Below are positions 1 to 6,554 of a stretch of DNA of 22,483 nt, in pieces. Source of the stretch: DATDOO01 sp035293245 (GTDB taxonomy: Bacteria; Pseudomonadota; Gammaproteobacteria; Methylococcales; Methylococcaceae); the NCBI GenBank assembly GCA_035293245.1, contig DATDOO010000262.1, positions 1 through 22,483 of the forward strand. Reading direction: 5' to 3'. Position 1 is the stretch's first letter; each line of letters opens with the position of its first letter. Both the position numbers and the translations under genes were made by a program. Below the pieces are notes generated by a model that saw only the letters and a list, made by a program, of their open reading frames with translations, searched no databases and was not told where the DNA came from.

Positions 1-90
1 CGAAACGCCATGCCCCACACCGTTGAAGCCGTCATGAACGAAAAGGGCGAGATTCGTCTCCTGCACACTGGCTCTGGCTACACAGGCTAA
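1..90 (+). pseudogene. Truncated antitoxin-like ORF (remnant, 5' side cut by window edge)
   Basis: Frame 1 is open from the window edge to a TAA at 88-90. From the ATG at 10 it would encode only 26 residues. The start, MPHTVEAVMNEKGEIRLL, resembles the N-terminus of small antitoxin-like proteins (MxxTVEAVxDExGxVRLL type) whose members are normally about 60-80 residues. After the RLL the similarity stops and the frame ends eight residues later. Neither of the other two frames downstream restores a plausible continuation. I read it as the truncated remnant of a small antitoxin gene, next to a repeat element and a complete toxin-antitoxin pair. The upstream context is missing, so it could instead be the end of a longer gene. 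The family assignment is from memory of the motif and is weak. Confidence 0.35.
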
Positions 91-163
91 CCAATACCGT
101 GTAAGGTTTGGTTTGCATCCAACAGGTTGGCCGCTCCGGCATGGCTGGTTTTTACCGAAGTCC

Positions 164-248
164 CGTAGGTTGGGTTAGCGGTTCTCCGCGTAACCCAACG
201 CGACCGCCGGATGTTGGGTTACGGCGCGGACGCCTAACCCAACCTACG
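164..248. repeat. Nested palindromic intergenic repeat (REP/MITE-like)
   Basis: The outer arms CGTAGGTTGGGTTAG (164-178) and CTAACCCAACCTACG (234-248) are perfect inverted repeats of 15 bp. Inside them a second perfect pair, CGTAACCCAAC (189-199) and GTTGGGTTACG (213-223), folds in the opposite sense. The GGTTGGGTTA core therefore occurs four times in alternating orientation over 85 bp. Elements of this look are scattered in many copies in gammaproteobacterial genomes. No transposase is present. The flanks at 91-163 and 249-258 show nothing I can name. Confidence 0.75.
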
Positions 249-258
249 CACTGTGTAA

Positions 259-272
259 ACATGAATTCATGT
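259..272. promoter_or_regulatory. Perfect 14-bp palindrome, candidate operator of the HTH gene
   Basis: ACATGAATTCATGT is a perfect inverted repeat with no spacer. It ends 44 bp before the start codon of the HTH-domain gene at 317, where a dimeric autoregulator would be expected to bind. The flanking bases do not extend the symmetry. Its role as an operator is inference from position and symmetry only. Confidence 0.35.
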
Positions 273-316
273 CCTAAGCTGCGGTCGGATTGATTGGGAT
301 TAGCGAGGAGCCCCGG

Positions 317-979
317 ATGAGTGTCAACGAGCTTGTGGGAAATCTGGATGCCTTTGTCCGGCGGCGTGCCGGGATTTTGCGGCTTTCCTTGAGCGATGTG
401 GCGCAACGGAGCGGCCTGTCCCGCCAGGCGCTTTACCGGCTGCTTGAGGGAAGAAAGGGCGAATTGCGCCTCTGTAGCTTCGTCAGGCTTGCTGGCGCGT
501 TGCAAGTGCACCCCATCATTCTGTTGCGCTACGTTTGCTCGGCGGTCCATTTGCCCGGTTATGCGTCCGAGGTCACGCACTACAAACACGATGGCAGCGG
601 CTTTATCCAGGACGTGACGGTGCCGGACAATTCGCCGGTGATGGCGGATTCCCGTTTCCAGAAAATTTGGGAAATACAGAACGTCGGCCAAGCAGCCTGG
701 GTAGATCGGGCTTTGCTGTGCGTGGACGAGGAACTGGAGGTCATCAGCAAAAGCGAACGGCTCAAGCCGGTCGCCCGGCGTGGATTGATGCCGGATCAAA
801 GGCGCATTCCCGTTCCGAGAACGCAGCCGGGAGAATCGGTGCGGCTGGGCGTGTGGTTCACCGCGCCGTCCTATCCTTGCACGCTGGTTTCCTATTGGAA
901 GATGGTGGACGAGCGGGACAACCTCTGCTTTCCGGACATGGAAGGACTGTCTTGCCAGGTGCGCGTCGTTCCGTTGTGA
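317..979 (+). CDS. XRE-type HTH protein with C-terminal NBR1/FW-like Ig domain
   Basis: The protein has 220 residues. Residues about 12-72 form a helix-turn-helix of the XRE/Cro type, with a recognition segment around SDVAQRSGLSRQALYRLLEG. Residues about 95-218 resemble the NBR1 central Ig-like (FW) domain: FQKIWEIQNVGQAAW (W118, N122, G124, W128), then PGESVRLGVWFTAPS, then VSYWKMVD (W194) and a closing FPD...CQVRVV strand. In NBR1 this fold binds protein ligands; in bacteria it is fused to various sensor or DNA-binding modules and its ligand is mostly unknown. One tryptophan usual near the C-terminus (WCQV) is serine here (S212). I chose the ATG at 317 because GAGGAG at 305-310 is well placed; a further in-frame start at 290 has no such site. 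The likely role is a DNA-binding regulator whose Ig domain senses or recruits a partner. The function is inferred. Confidence 0.8.
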   Translation: MSVNELVGNLDAFVRRRAGILRLSLSDVAQRSGLSRQALYRLLEGRKGELRLCSFVRLAGALQVHPIILLRYVCSAVHLPGYASEVTHYKHDGSGFIQDVTVPDNSPVMADSRFQKIWEIQNVGQAAWVDRALLCVDEELEVISKSERLKPVARRGLMPDQRRIPVPRTQPGESVRLGVWFTAPSYPCTLVSYWKMVDERDNLCFPDMEGLSCQVRVVPL

Positions 980-1006
980 ACGGGAAACATCCCGCCTGGC
1001 GCGGCC

Positions 1007-1035
1007 TTGCAACGACCGCCCTTCGGGTCTAGGCT
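1007..1035 (+). promoter_or_regulatory. Candidate sigma-70 promoter of yefM-yoeB
   Basis: TTGCAA (1007-1012) and TAGGCT (1030-1035) are separated by 17 bp and lie about 30 bp upstream of the yefM start. The -10 match is poor (three of six), so this is only a candidate. Confidence 0.25.
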
Positions 1036-1053
1036 TGTGCAATAAACAGTACA
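1036..1053. promoter_or_regulatory. Candidate YefM-YoeB operator
   Basis: TGTGCA (1036-1041) and AGTACA (1048-1053) form an imperfect inverted repeat 12 bp before the yefM start codon. The YefM-YoeB complex of Escherichia coli represses its own operon through sites built on a TGTACA core, and these half-sites are one-base variants of that core. The assignment rests on this similarity and on position. Confidence 0.35.
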
Positions 1054-1064
1054 GGTTAAGCGTC

Positions 1065-1319
1065 ATGCGCGTGATCAATTTCTCCGAGGCTCGCAACAAC
1101 CTCAAAACCATCATCGATCAGGTGATCGACGATGCCGACTTTACGGTCATCGCCCGGCGCGACGCGCCCGACGCGGTGGTGATGTCGCTGGATACCTTCA
1201 ACAGCCTGATGGAAACCGTCCATCTGCTGAAATCGCCGGCCAATGCGGCCCATCTGGCCCGCTCCATCGAGCAATACCGCCAGGGCAAGGTAATTCAGCA
1301 GGAATTGGTGGATGCCTAG
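1065..1319 (+). CDS. yefM: YefM-type antitoxin (Phd/YefM family)
   Basis: This 84-residue protein has the family's typical length. The N-terminal half (MRVINFSEARNNLKTIIDQV, then VIARRDAPDAVVMSLDTFNSL) is the Phd/YefM DNA-binding fold, and the stretch ETVHLLKSPANAAHLARSI matches YefM of E. coli closely. The acidic, flexible C-terminus is the part that wraps the toxin. YefM neutralises YoeB and, with it, represses the operon. The ATG at 1065 is used because the family begins exactly here; the ribosome site (AGG near 1053) is weak. The reading frame overlaps the toxin gene by 8 bp, the usual coupled arrangement. It appears intact. Confidence 0.93.
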   Translation: MRVINFSEARNNLKTIIDQVIDDADFTVIARRDAPDAVVMSLDTFNSLMETVHLLKSPANAAHLARSIEQYRQGKVIQQELVDA

Positions 1320-1578
1320 CCGCGTCACCTGGACCCTGGCGGCCTGGGAAGATTACCAGTACTGGCAAGGGCAGGATCGCAAGACTTTGAAACGCATCAA
1401 TACCTTGATCCAGGGCTGTCTGCGCGAACCCTTCGATGGCATCGGCAAACCCGAGCCCCTGAAAGAAAACCTCTCCGGCTTCTGGTCGCGCCGCATCGAC
1501 GATTCCCATCGCCTGGTTTATCGGGTGGATGGCGACGATCTGGTGGTGATCGCCTGCCGCTACCATTACGACGATTAG
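1312..1578 (+). CDS. yoeB: YoeB-type mRNA endonuclease toxin (Txe/YoeB family)
   Basis: The 88-residue protein aligns along its whole length with E. coli YoeB: WEDYQYWQGQDRKTLKRIN, GKPEPLKENLSGFWSRRI, HRLVYRV and ACRYHYDD. The catalytic set is present: E48, R67, H85 and Y86 correspond to E46, R65, H83 and Y84 of the E. coli enzyme. YoeB is a RelE-fold ribonuclease that cuts mRNA at the ribosomal A site, causing growth arrest when the labile antitoxin is lost. The ATG at 1312 lies inside the end of yefM, so translation is probably coupled. Nothing suggests inactivation. The next gene, a TonB-dependent receptor, begins only 13 bp downstream on the same strand, so some read-through from the toxin-antitoxin promoter is likely. 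Confidence 0.94.
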   Translation: MPSRVTWTLAAWEDYQYWQGQDRKTLKRINTLIQGCLREPFDGIGKPEPLKENLSGFWSRRIDDSHRLVYRVDGDDLVVIACRYHYDD

Positions 1579-1591
1579 CCGTGTCTGGGCC

Positions 1592-3637
1592 GTGAAAGCT
1601 CCGGCAGCGTTGGCCCTTCTTGCCCTGTTCGGCTTTGCCGACGCGCCCTGCGAGGAGCACGCGACCCGGCTCGACACGGTGATCGTGAATGGCGCGGACG
1701 CCGATACGGGCTACCGCGCATCGGAGGCAAGTACGGCCACGCGCGTGGAGTCGGGTGTTCTGGAAACCCCTTATTCGGTGGGCACGGTCAGCGGCGAAGC
1801 GCTGAGAGACAGCCAGGTTTACCGCCTGGAAGACACCGCCATGTTCATGAGTGGCGTGCAGCAAAGCACCGGCCAGTCCGGCCTGAATACCGAACTGATT
1901 ATTCGCGGCTTTGCCACCGGCGGTGCCGCGTATTTGAACGGCGTTCTGGACAATCAGCGCTTTCAGGTGCGCGATCTCGCTTTGGTGGAGCGCGTCGAAA
2001 TCCTGAAAGGCCATTCTTCCGTCCTTTACGGCTCCGGCGCACCGGGCGGGACCGTGAACTATGTGAGCAAGAAGCCCCAGGCGGATTCGCGGAGCCGGCT
2101 GTCGTTTTCCTCCGGCAGTTTCGGTTTCAACCGGCTAGTCGCCGATAGCACGGGAACCGTCGATGGCAACACAGACTTGCTGTATCGCGTGATTGCCGTC
2201 GGCCAGTTGTCTGACACCTTCCGCAAGAACGTCCCCAATGACCGGGCGACACTCGCGCCGTCCCTGACCTGGCAGTACTCCGACAGAGGTTCGCTGACCA
2301 ACGAGTTGGAATACAGTTTCGAAGATCAACCGTTCCGCTTCGACAATGTGTTTACCCAAGGCCGCGTGGTTTTCGACCGTTCCTATGTGGACCCGCGCGC
2401 CAAGTCCGCCCGCCACCACTGGCGCATCACCAATGCCTTGTCGCAACAATTGGCGGAGGACTGGTCCCTGCATCTCACCAGCCAGTATTTCCATACCGAG
2501 CGGGAAGACTTGCTGTTCGGCTTTTTCACCCTGGTGGACGAGAATACGCTGAGCGGCTACTACCGGGACATTCACGACCATTCCGACCAGCACAGCCTGC
2601 GCGGGGAGGTGCACGGCGATTTGTCCCTGCCGATCGGCCGGCACCATCTGATCCTGGGTATGGAGCGCAACTTGATCGACGACCGGCTGAACAGCCAGCG
2701 CAGAATCGGCGGCTTTACGCTGAACATATTCAATCCGGTTTTCGACCATCCCGTCCCGGCCACCACACGGCTGGACCGGGACACGGAGTCCCTGGAATAC
2801 GGCTATTACCTGTACGACAAGGTGGACGTGGCGGATTTGTGGCATTTCCATGCCGGCGTGCGCTACAGCAGCTTCAAAATCGAGCAAATCCTGAACGACG
2901 TCGGCAACGAAGCGACCGGCCAGGATGCCTACACATACAACGCCGGCTTGTCGTTTACGCCGGCGGATTTTTTCGCGCCGTATTTCGGCTACAGCAATTC
3001 CTTTCAGCCGAATCAAGGCGTGGACCGGAACAACGCGCTTCTTCCGCCCAAACGCGGCGATCTTTACGAGGCAGGCATAAAGAGCAGTTTGTTCGACCGC
3101 CGGCTTGGCCTCTCTGCGGCGGTTTTCCGGCTGAGTCAAAGCAATCTGCCGGCCAGGGACCCAGCGGACCCGGATTTTCAGGTGGCGAGCGGCGAAATTG
3201 TCAGCCGGGGCTTTGAAATGGACGTTGCGGGGCAGGTGACCGATAACTTCCAGGTAGTCGGAAACTACACTTTGATGAAAGCCGAGTTCACTCACGATCC
3301 CGCCCTCAAGGGCAATGCCCTGCACAGCGTCCCGGCACACAGCGGAGCGCTATGGGCGAAGTACCGTTTCGATACGCCTTTACTGGGCGGAAGGCTGGAG
3401 ACAGGCGGCGGCATGGTGTTCGTCGGTTCCCGGCAAGGCGATGACGCCAATAGTTTTACGGTGCCGGGCTATATACGTCCCGACATTTTCGCCAATTACC
3501 GATGGCAGGACGTCGGGCTGCAACTGAAGGTGGAAAACCTGCTGGACAAGCGCTACGTCAGCACTTCGGTGTTCGACGACACCGTGGTGCAAGGGAATCG
3601 GCGCGCCGTTTATGGGATCGTCAGCGTGCAGTATTAA
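1592..3637 (+). CDS. TonB-dependent siderophore-type outer-membrane receptor
   Basis: The 681-residue protein is a 22-strand-barrel receptor of the ferric-siderophore class. A short hydrophobic leader (residues 1-18) is followed by a TonB-box-like LDTVIV (27-32). The plug domain (about 42-165) carries the diagnostic VERVEILKGHSSVLYGSGAP and GGTVNYVSKKP segments. The barrel closes with NLLDKRYVSTSVFDDTVVQG and a C-terminal aromatic (VSVQY), the outer-membrane insertion signal. Such receptors take up ferric chelates using energy from TonB-ExbBD. The start is uncertain: GTG at 1592 is the only plausible one but has no clear ribosome site, and the leader is short for the family, so the N-terminus may be slightly eroded. 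The 13-bp gap to yoeB leaves no room for an obvious promoter or Fur site. Its substrate cannot be told from sequence. Confidence 0.9.
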   Translation: MKAPAALALLALFGFADAPCEEHATRLDTVIVNGADADTGYRASEASTATRVESGVLETPYSVGTVSGEALRDSQVYRLEDTAMFMSGVQQSTGQSGLNTELIIRGFATGGAAYLNGVLDNQRFQVRDLALVERVEILKGHSSVLYGSGAPGGTVNYVSKKPQADSRSRLSFSSGSFGFNRLVADSTGTVDGNTDLLYRVIAVGQLSDTFRKNVPNDRATLAPSLTWQYSDRGSLTNELEYSFEDQPFRFDNVFTQGRVVFDRSYVDPRAKSARHHWRITNALSQQLAEDWSLHLTSQYFHTEREDLLFGFFTLVDENTLSGYYRDIHDHSDQHSLRGEVHGDLSLPIGRHHLILGMERNLIDDRLNSQRRIGGFTLNIFNPVFDHPVPATTRLDRDTESLEYGYYLYDKVDVADLWHFHAGVRYSSFKIEQILNDVGNEATGQDAYTYNAGLSFTPADFFAPYFGYSNSFQPNQGVDRNNALLPPKRGDLYEAGIKSSLFDRRLGLSAAVFRLSQSNLPARDPADPDFQVASGEIVSRGFEMDVAGQVTDNFQVVGNYTLMKAEFTHDPALKGNALHSVPAHSGALWAKYRFDTPLLGGRLETGGGMVFVGSRQGDDANSFTVPGYIRPDIFANYRWQDVGLQLKVENLLDKRYVSTSVFDDTVVQGNRRAVYGIVSVQY

Positions 3638-3733
3638 GGTTCCGATTCTCTCCGCCGGGTTAAACCGGGATAATGCAAGCGTGCCGCGATCTGCGGTTGT
3701 GTCCCCAGGCCTCCTCGCAGCTTCACGTTAACT

Positions 3734-5332
3734 ATGCTTTCCCGCCTCGTCGTCTATCTGGCTTACCGGCTGGAAAGCTCGCGCCGCTACGGGCGGTTCA
3801 AGACCTTTTTCCGCGACCTGCTGGAGAACCCCCGCTCGGGCCTTCGGAGCTACTTCGATCTGTTCATGATGCTGCTGGTGACGGCCAGCGTGCTGTTGTT
3901 CATTTTGGAGGTCAAGCAGGATCTTGCCCTAAGCAAAAATTTCGAACGGTTCGCGTTGACGGTGCTGTTTGCCGAATACCTGCTCCGGCTGTGGCTGTGC
4001 AACGACAGCCGCAAGATCGTGATCGAGTATTACGAAAAGGCCGAATTTCTCAACCTGCCATTCCGTCTGTGGCCCGCCCTGCGGGAAGTTTGCCTGCGCA
4101 AGCTGCGCTACCTGACCACCCCATTCGCGGTCATCGACCTGCTGGCCATCCTGCCCGCCTATACCGAGCACCACATCCTGCGGGTGTTCATCCTGTTCCG
4201 GCTGGTCAAGCTGTTCCGCTACGTGCACAGCGCCAACGAACTGGTGCGGGTCTTGTCGGAAAAGCGCTTCGAGCTGTTCACCCTGGCGTTTTTCATCGGT
4301 TTCGTGATCTTCTTTTCCAGCACCGCCATGTACGTGTTCGAACACGAGCGCGGGCAGATGCGGTCGTTTTACGACGCCTTGTACTGGTCGTTCGTGACCC
4401 TCTTCACGGTGGGCTACGGGGACATCACTCCGCACACTCCGGAAGGACGGGCGGTCACTTTCCTGCTGGTGCTCAGCGGGGTGGGGCTGGTGGCCTATCT
4501 CACCTCGGTGCTACTGGCGGCGTTCCACGAAAAGATGGACGAACTGCGCGAAACCCGTGTGCTGGTGGACATCCAGAAATGCCGCGATCTGGTCGTGGTG
4601 GGCGGGTACGGGCGCATGGGGCGGGTGGTGGCGCGCAAGCTGTATGAGGACGGCACGCCTTTCGTGGTCATCGACCGGGAGCGGGAGCGGGTCGAAGAGG
4701 CGCGCAAGCTCGGCTATCCGGCCATTCTGGGCGACGCGTCCAGCGACGAGGTGTTGCGCAGCGTGGGGATCCTCGACCGGGTCAGCACGGTGCTGCCCCT
4801 CACCGGCGACGACGTGCTCAACGTCTACATCACCCTGACCGCGCGGCATCTAAATCCCAAAGCCAACATCATTTCCCGCGCCAACAAGCCGGATTCGGCG
4901 CGCAAGCTGGAGCAGGCGGGGGCCAATCACGTCATCCAGCCGTTCGAAATTGCCGGCCTGACTGTGGCTGAATATGTCGGCCAGCCGGTGGCTTTCGAGG
5001 CGATTTACGGCATCGCCAGCGGCGAGAAGCACCTGCGCATGGAGGCGGTCATGGTGCGCGAAGGCTCGGTTCTGGTGGGGCGGCGCATCGCCGACGTGCG
5101 CATCGACGATTTCCGCCTGATCCTGTTCGGCGTCATCGGCGCGCAGCATGAAGGCCGTGGGGCCCACCAAGGCTACGCGTTGCGCGCCCGGCATTTCTAT
5201 TTCAATCCGCCCCGCGATTTCATCCTGCATCCGAACGACATCCTGGTGGTCTTCGGCCACGAGTACAGCCTCAACCATTTCAAGGAACAGGCGGACCAGG
5301 GGCTGGGGAAGTTGCTGAAGCTGTCGCTGTAG
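3734..5332 (+). CDS. Six-transmembrane potassium channel with fused RCK (TrkA-N/TrkA-C) domain
   Basis: The 532-residue protein has six predicted helices. S1 is at about 41-60 and S2 at 72-90; S3 is at 127-143. S4 is at 148-164 with spaced positive charges (R150, R156, K160, R162). S5 is at 178-202, followed by a pore loop with the selectivity filter TVGYGD (225-230) and S6 at 239-262. A linker leads to a Rossmann-type RCK_N domain (VVVGGYGRMGR, nucleotide-binding glycines about 290-296) and an RCK_C-like domain (about 430-520). It is therefore a tetrameric inner-membrane K+ channel of the Kch type, probably gated by nucleotide or ion binding to the RCK ring; the charged S4 suggests voltage influence. 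The ATG at 3734 fits the hydrophobic start but has no strong ribosome site. It stands alone and converges on fdhD, 25 bp away. Confidence 0.9.
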   Translation: MLSRLVVYLAYRLESSRRYGRFKTFFRDLLENPRSGLRSYFDLFMMLLVTASVLLFILEVKQDLALSKNFERFALTVLFAEYLLRLWLCNDSRKIVIEYYEKAEFLNLPFRLWPALREVCLRKLRYLTTPFAVIDLLAILPAYTEHHILRVFILFRLVKLFRYVHSANELVRVLSEKRFELFTLAFFIGFVIFFSSTAMYVFEHERGQMRSFYDALYWSFVTLFTVGYGDITPHTPEGRAVTFLLVLSGVGLVAYLTSVLLAAFHEKMDELRETRVLVDIQKCRDLVVVGGYGRMGRVVARKLYEDGTPFVVIDRERERVEEARKLGYPAILGDASSDEVLRSVGILDRVSTVLPLTGDDVLNVYITLTARHLNPKANIISRANKPDSARKLEQAGANHVIQPFEIAGLTVAEYVGQPVAFEAIYGIASGEKHLRMEAVMVREGSVLVGRRIADVRIDDFRLILFGVIGAQHEGRGAHQGYALRARHFYFNPPRDFILHPNDILVVFGHEYSLNHFKEQADQGLGKLLKLSL

Positions 5333-5357
5333 CCGCCGGGCCGTGGCTGCTTGCGCG

Positions 5358-6242
5358 CTACTCCTCGGTCGCCAAGCGCGGCCGGATCGTCGCGGTTCTT
5401 CGGCAAGCCGGTCCGTGCTCGTTCTCCGTGGCTAAACGCCAGCGATGGCTGTATATGACGTGGCGGGTATCGCGGGCGAAGCCGATGAGGGTCAGGCCGG
5501 TTTCTTCCGCCAATCGCACGGCCAGCGCAGTGGGGGCCGAGATTGCAGCCAGCGTGGCGATGCCGACGCTGGCGCATTTTTGCACCAGCTCGAAGCTGGC
5601 GCGGCTGGTGACCAACGCCAGTCCGGAAGAGAAATCCGTGCGGGAGCGCGCCAGGGTGCCGATCAGTTTGTCCAGGGCGTTGTGGCGGCCGATGTCCTCC
5701 CGGACGTTGACGATGCCCCGGCCCGGCACCACCCAGGCGGCGGCGTGGACCGCGCCGGTGATGCGGTTGAGGGTCTGGTAGTCGCGGAGATTTTCCAGCG
5801 CTGCGCTGAGGTCCGCCGTGCCGAACGGCGTACCGGGGCCCACCGGTGCGGGATGGCGAATGGCCTGTTTCAGCGTGGCCGCACCGCATAGTCCGCAGCC
5901 GGTCCGTCCGGTCAAATTGCGTTCCCGCCCCAGGATCAGGGCCGCGCGGTCCTCCGCCACGCGCAGCCGCACTTCCAGCCCTTCGGTGTGGGGATAGACC
6001 CGGCAGGCTTTCAGTTCGTCCGGGCTGTCCAGCAAACCCTCCGACAGGCAGAATCCCAGCGCGAAATCCTCAATGTCCAGCGGCGTGGCCAGCATGACCA
6101 CGTGGGGTACGCCGTTGAAAACCAGCGACACCGGTATTTCCTCCGCGATGAAATCCCGCATGTGGCTGACCGTGCCGTCCCGCCAGCGTTCGACCGGCCT
6201 TTCGCGGTAGCTGTGGCCGACGTATTCCGCCAAGTGCGTCAT
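5358..6242 (-). CDS. fdhD: Formate dehydrogenase accessory sulfurtransferase FdhD (FdsC)
   Basis: The 294-residue protein transfers sulfur from the IscS cysteine desulfurase to the molybdenum cofactor before it enters formate dehydrogenase. The key pair is C116 and C119 in TGRTGCGLCGAATLKQAI, the conserved CxxC loop. Other family blocks are EEIPVSLVFNG, LATPLDIEDFALGF, VREDIGRHNALDKLIG and VTSRASFELVQK. I chose the ATG at 6242, which starts 13 bp after the end of fdsD. A longer frame up to 6338 would overlap fdsD and adds residues not typical of the family. It is the last gene of the fds operon, and the convergent K+-channel gene ends 25 bp beyond its stop. It acts in the cytoplasm. Confidence 0.93.
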   Translation of the reverse strand: MTHLAEYVGHSYRERPVERWRDGTVSHMRDFIAEEIPVSLVFNGVPHVVMLATPLDIEDFALGFCLSEGLLDSPDELKACRVYPHTEGLEVRLRVAEDRAALILGRERNLTGRTGCGLCGAATLKQAIRHPAPVGPGTPFGTADLSAALENLRDYQTLNRITGAVHAAAWVVPGRGIVNVREDIGRHNALDKLIGTLARSRTDFSSGLALVTSRASFELVQKCASVGIATLAAISAPTALAVRLAEETGLTLIGFARDTRHVIYSHRWRLATENEHGPACRRTATIRPRLATEE

Positions 6243-6255
6243 GTCCGGTATCCCG

Positions 6256-6546
6256 TCAGCCCGCGTCGCTGACGCCGGAAATTGCCGCTCGGTGGTTATC
6301 CGGCGATGTCGCCGCGCCGGTGCTGCATAAGCGGTCACGGTTGGAACGGATCGCCTCCACCACGATTTCTTTCAATCCCCGTCCCTGCGCTTCGTCCACA
6401 TAGGCCACGATGGCCTTGCGCATGCGCGGGTCCCAGAATCGCTTGAGGTGATCGGCGATGGCGCCCGCCGCGCCCGGCCGGTCGGCTTCCCCTTCGAAAA
6501 AGCAGGCAATCTGGTTGGCCATGGTAATGAGATGTTCGATGTGCAT
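6256..6546 (-). CDS. fdsD: Formate dehydrogenase delta subunit FdsD
   Basis: A small protein of 96 residues follows fdsA by 8 bp and precedes fdhD by 13 bp. The start MHIEHLITMANQIACFFEG, the WDPRMRKAIVAYV block and the GLKEIVVEAIR helix are typical of FdsD (formate dehydrogenase delta subunit, usually 70-100 residues). FdsD is a subunit or assembly factor of the soluble NAD-dependent formate dehydrogenase; in related systems it is needed for activity. The ATG at 6546 begins the conserved region; a longer reading in the same frame runs through fdsA and is not real. The last 20 or so residues (after CSTGAATS) look unconserved and merge into the region before fdhD. Confidence 0.88.
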   Translation of the reverse strand: MHIEHLITMANQIACFFEGEADRPGAAGAIADHLKRFWDPRMRKAIVAYVDEAQGRGLKEIVVEAIRSNRDRLCSTGAATSPDNHRAAISGVSDAG

Positions 6547-6554
6547 GGCCGTCC

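Noticed and set aside
2135..3340. Minus-strand frame opposite the TonB-dependent receptor
   Set aside because: No domain features; the plus strand encodes a complete plug and barrel.
3673..4647. Plus-strand frame overlapping the first half of the K+ channel gene
   Set aside because: Proline/arginine-rich out-of-frame translation; the overlapping frame has the TVGYGD filter and membrane helices.
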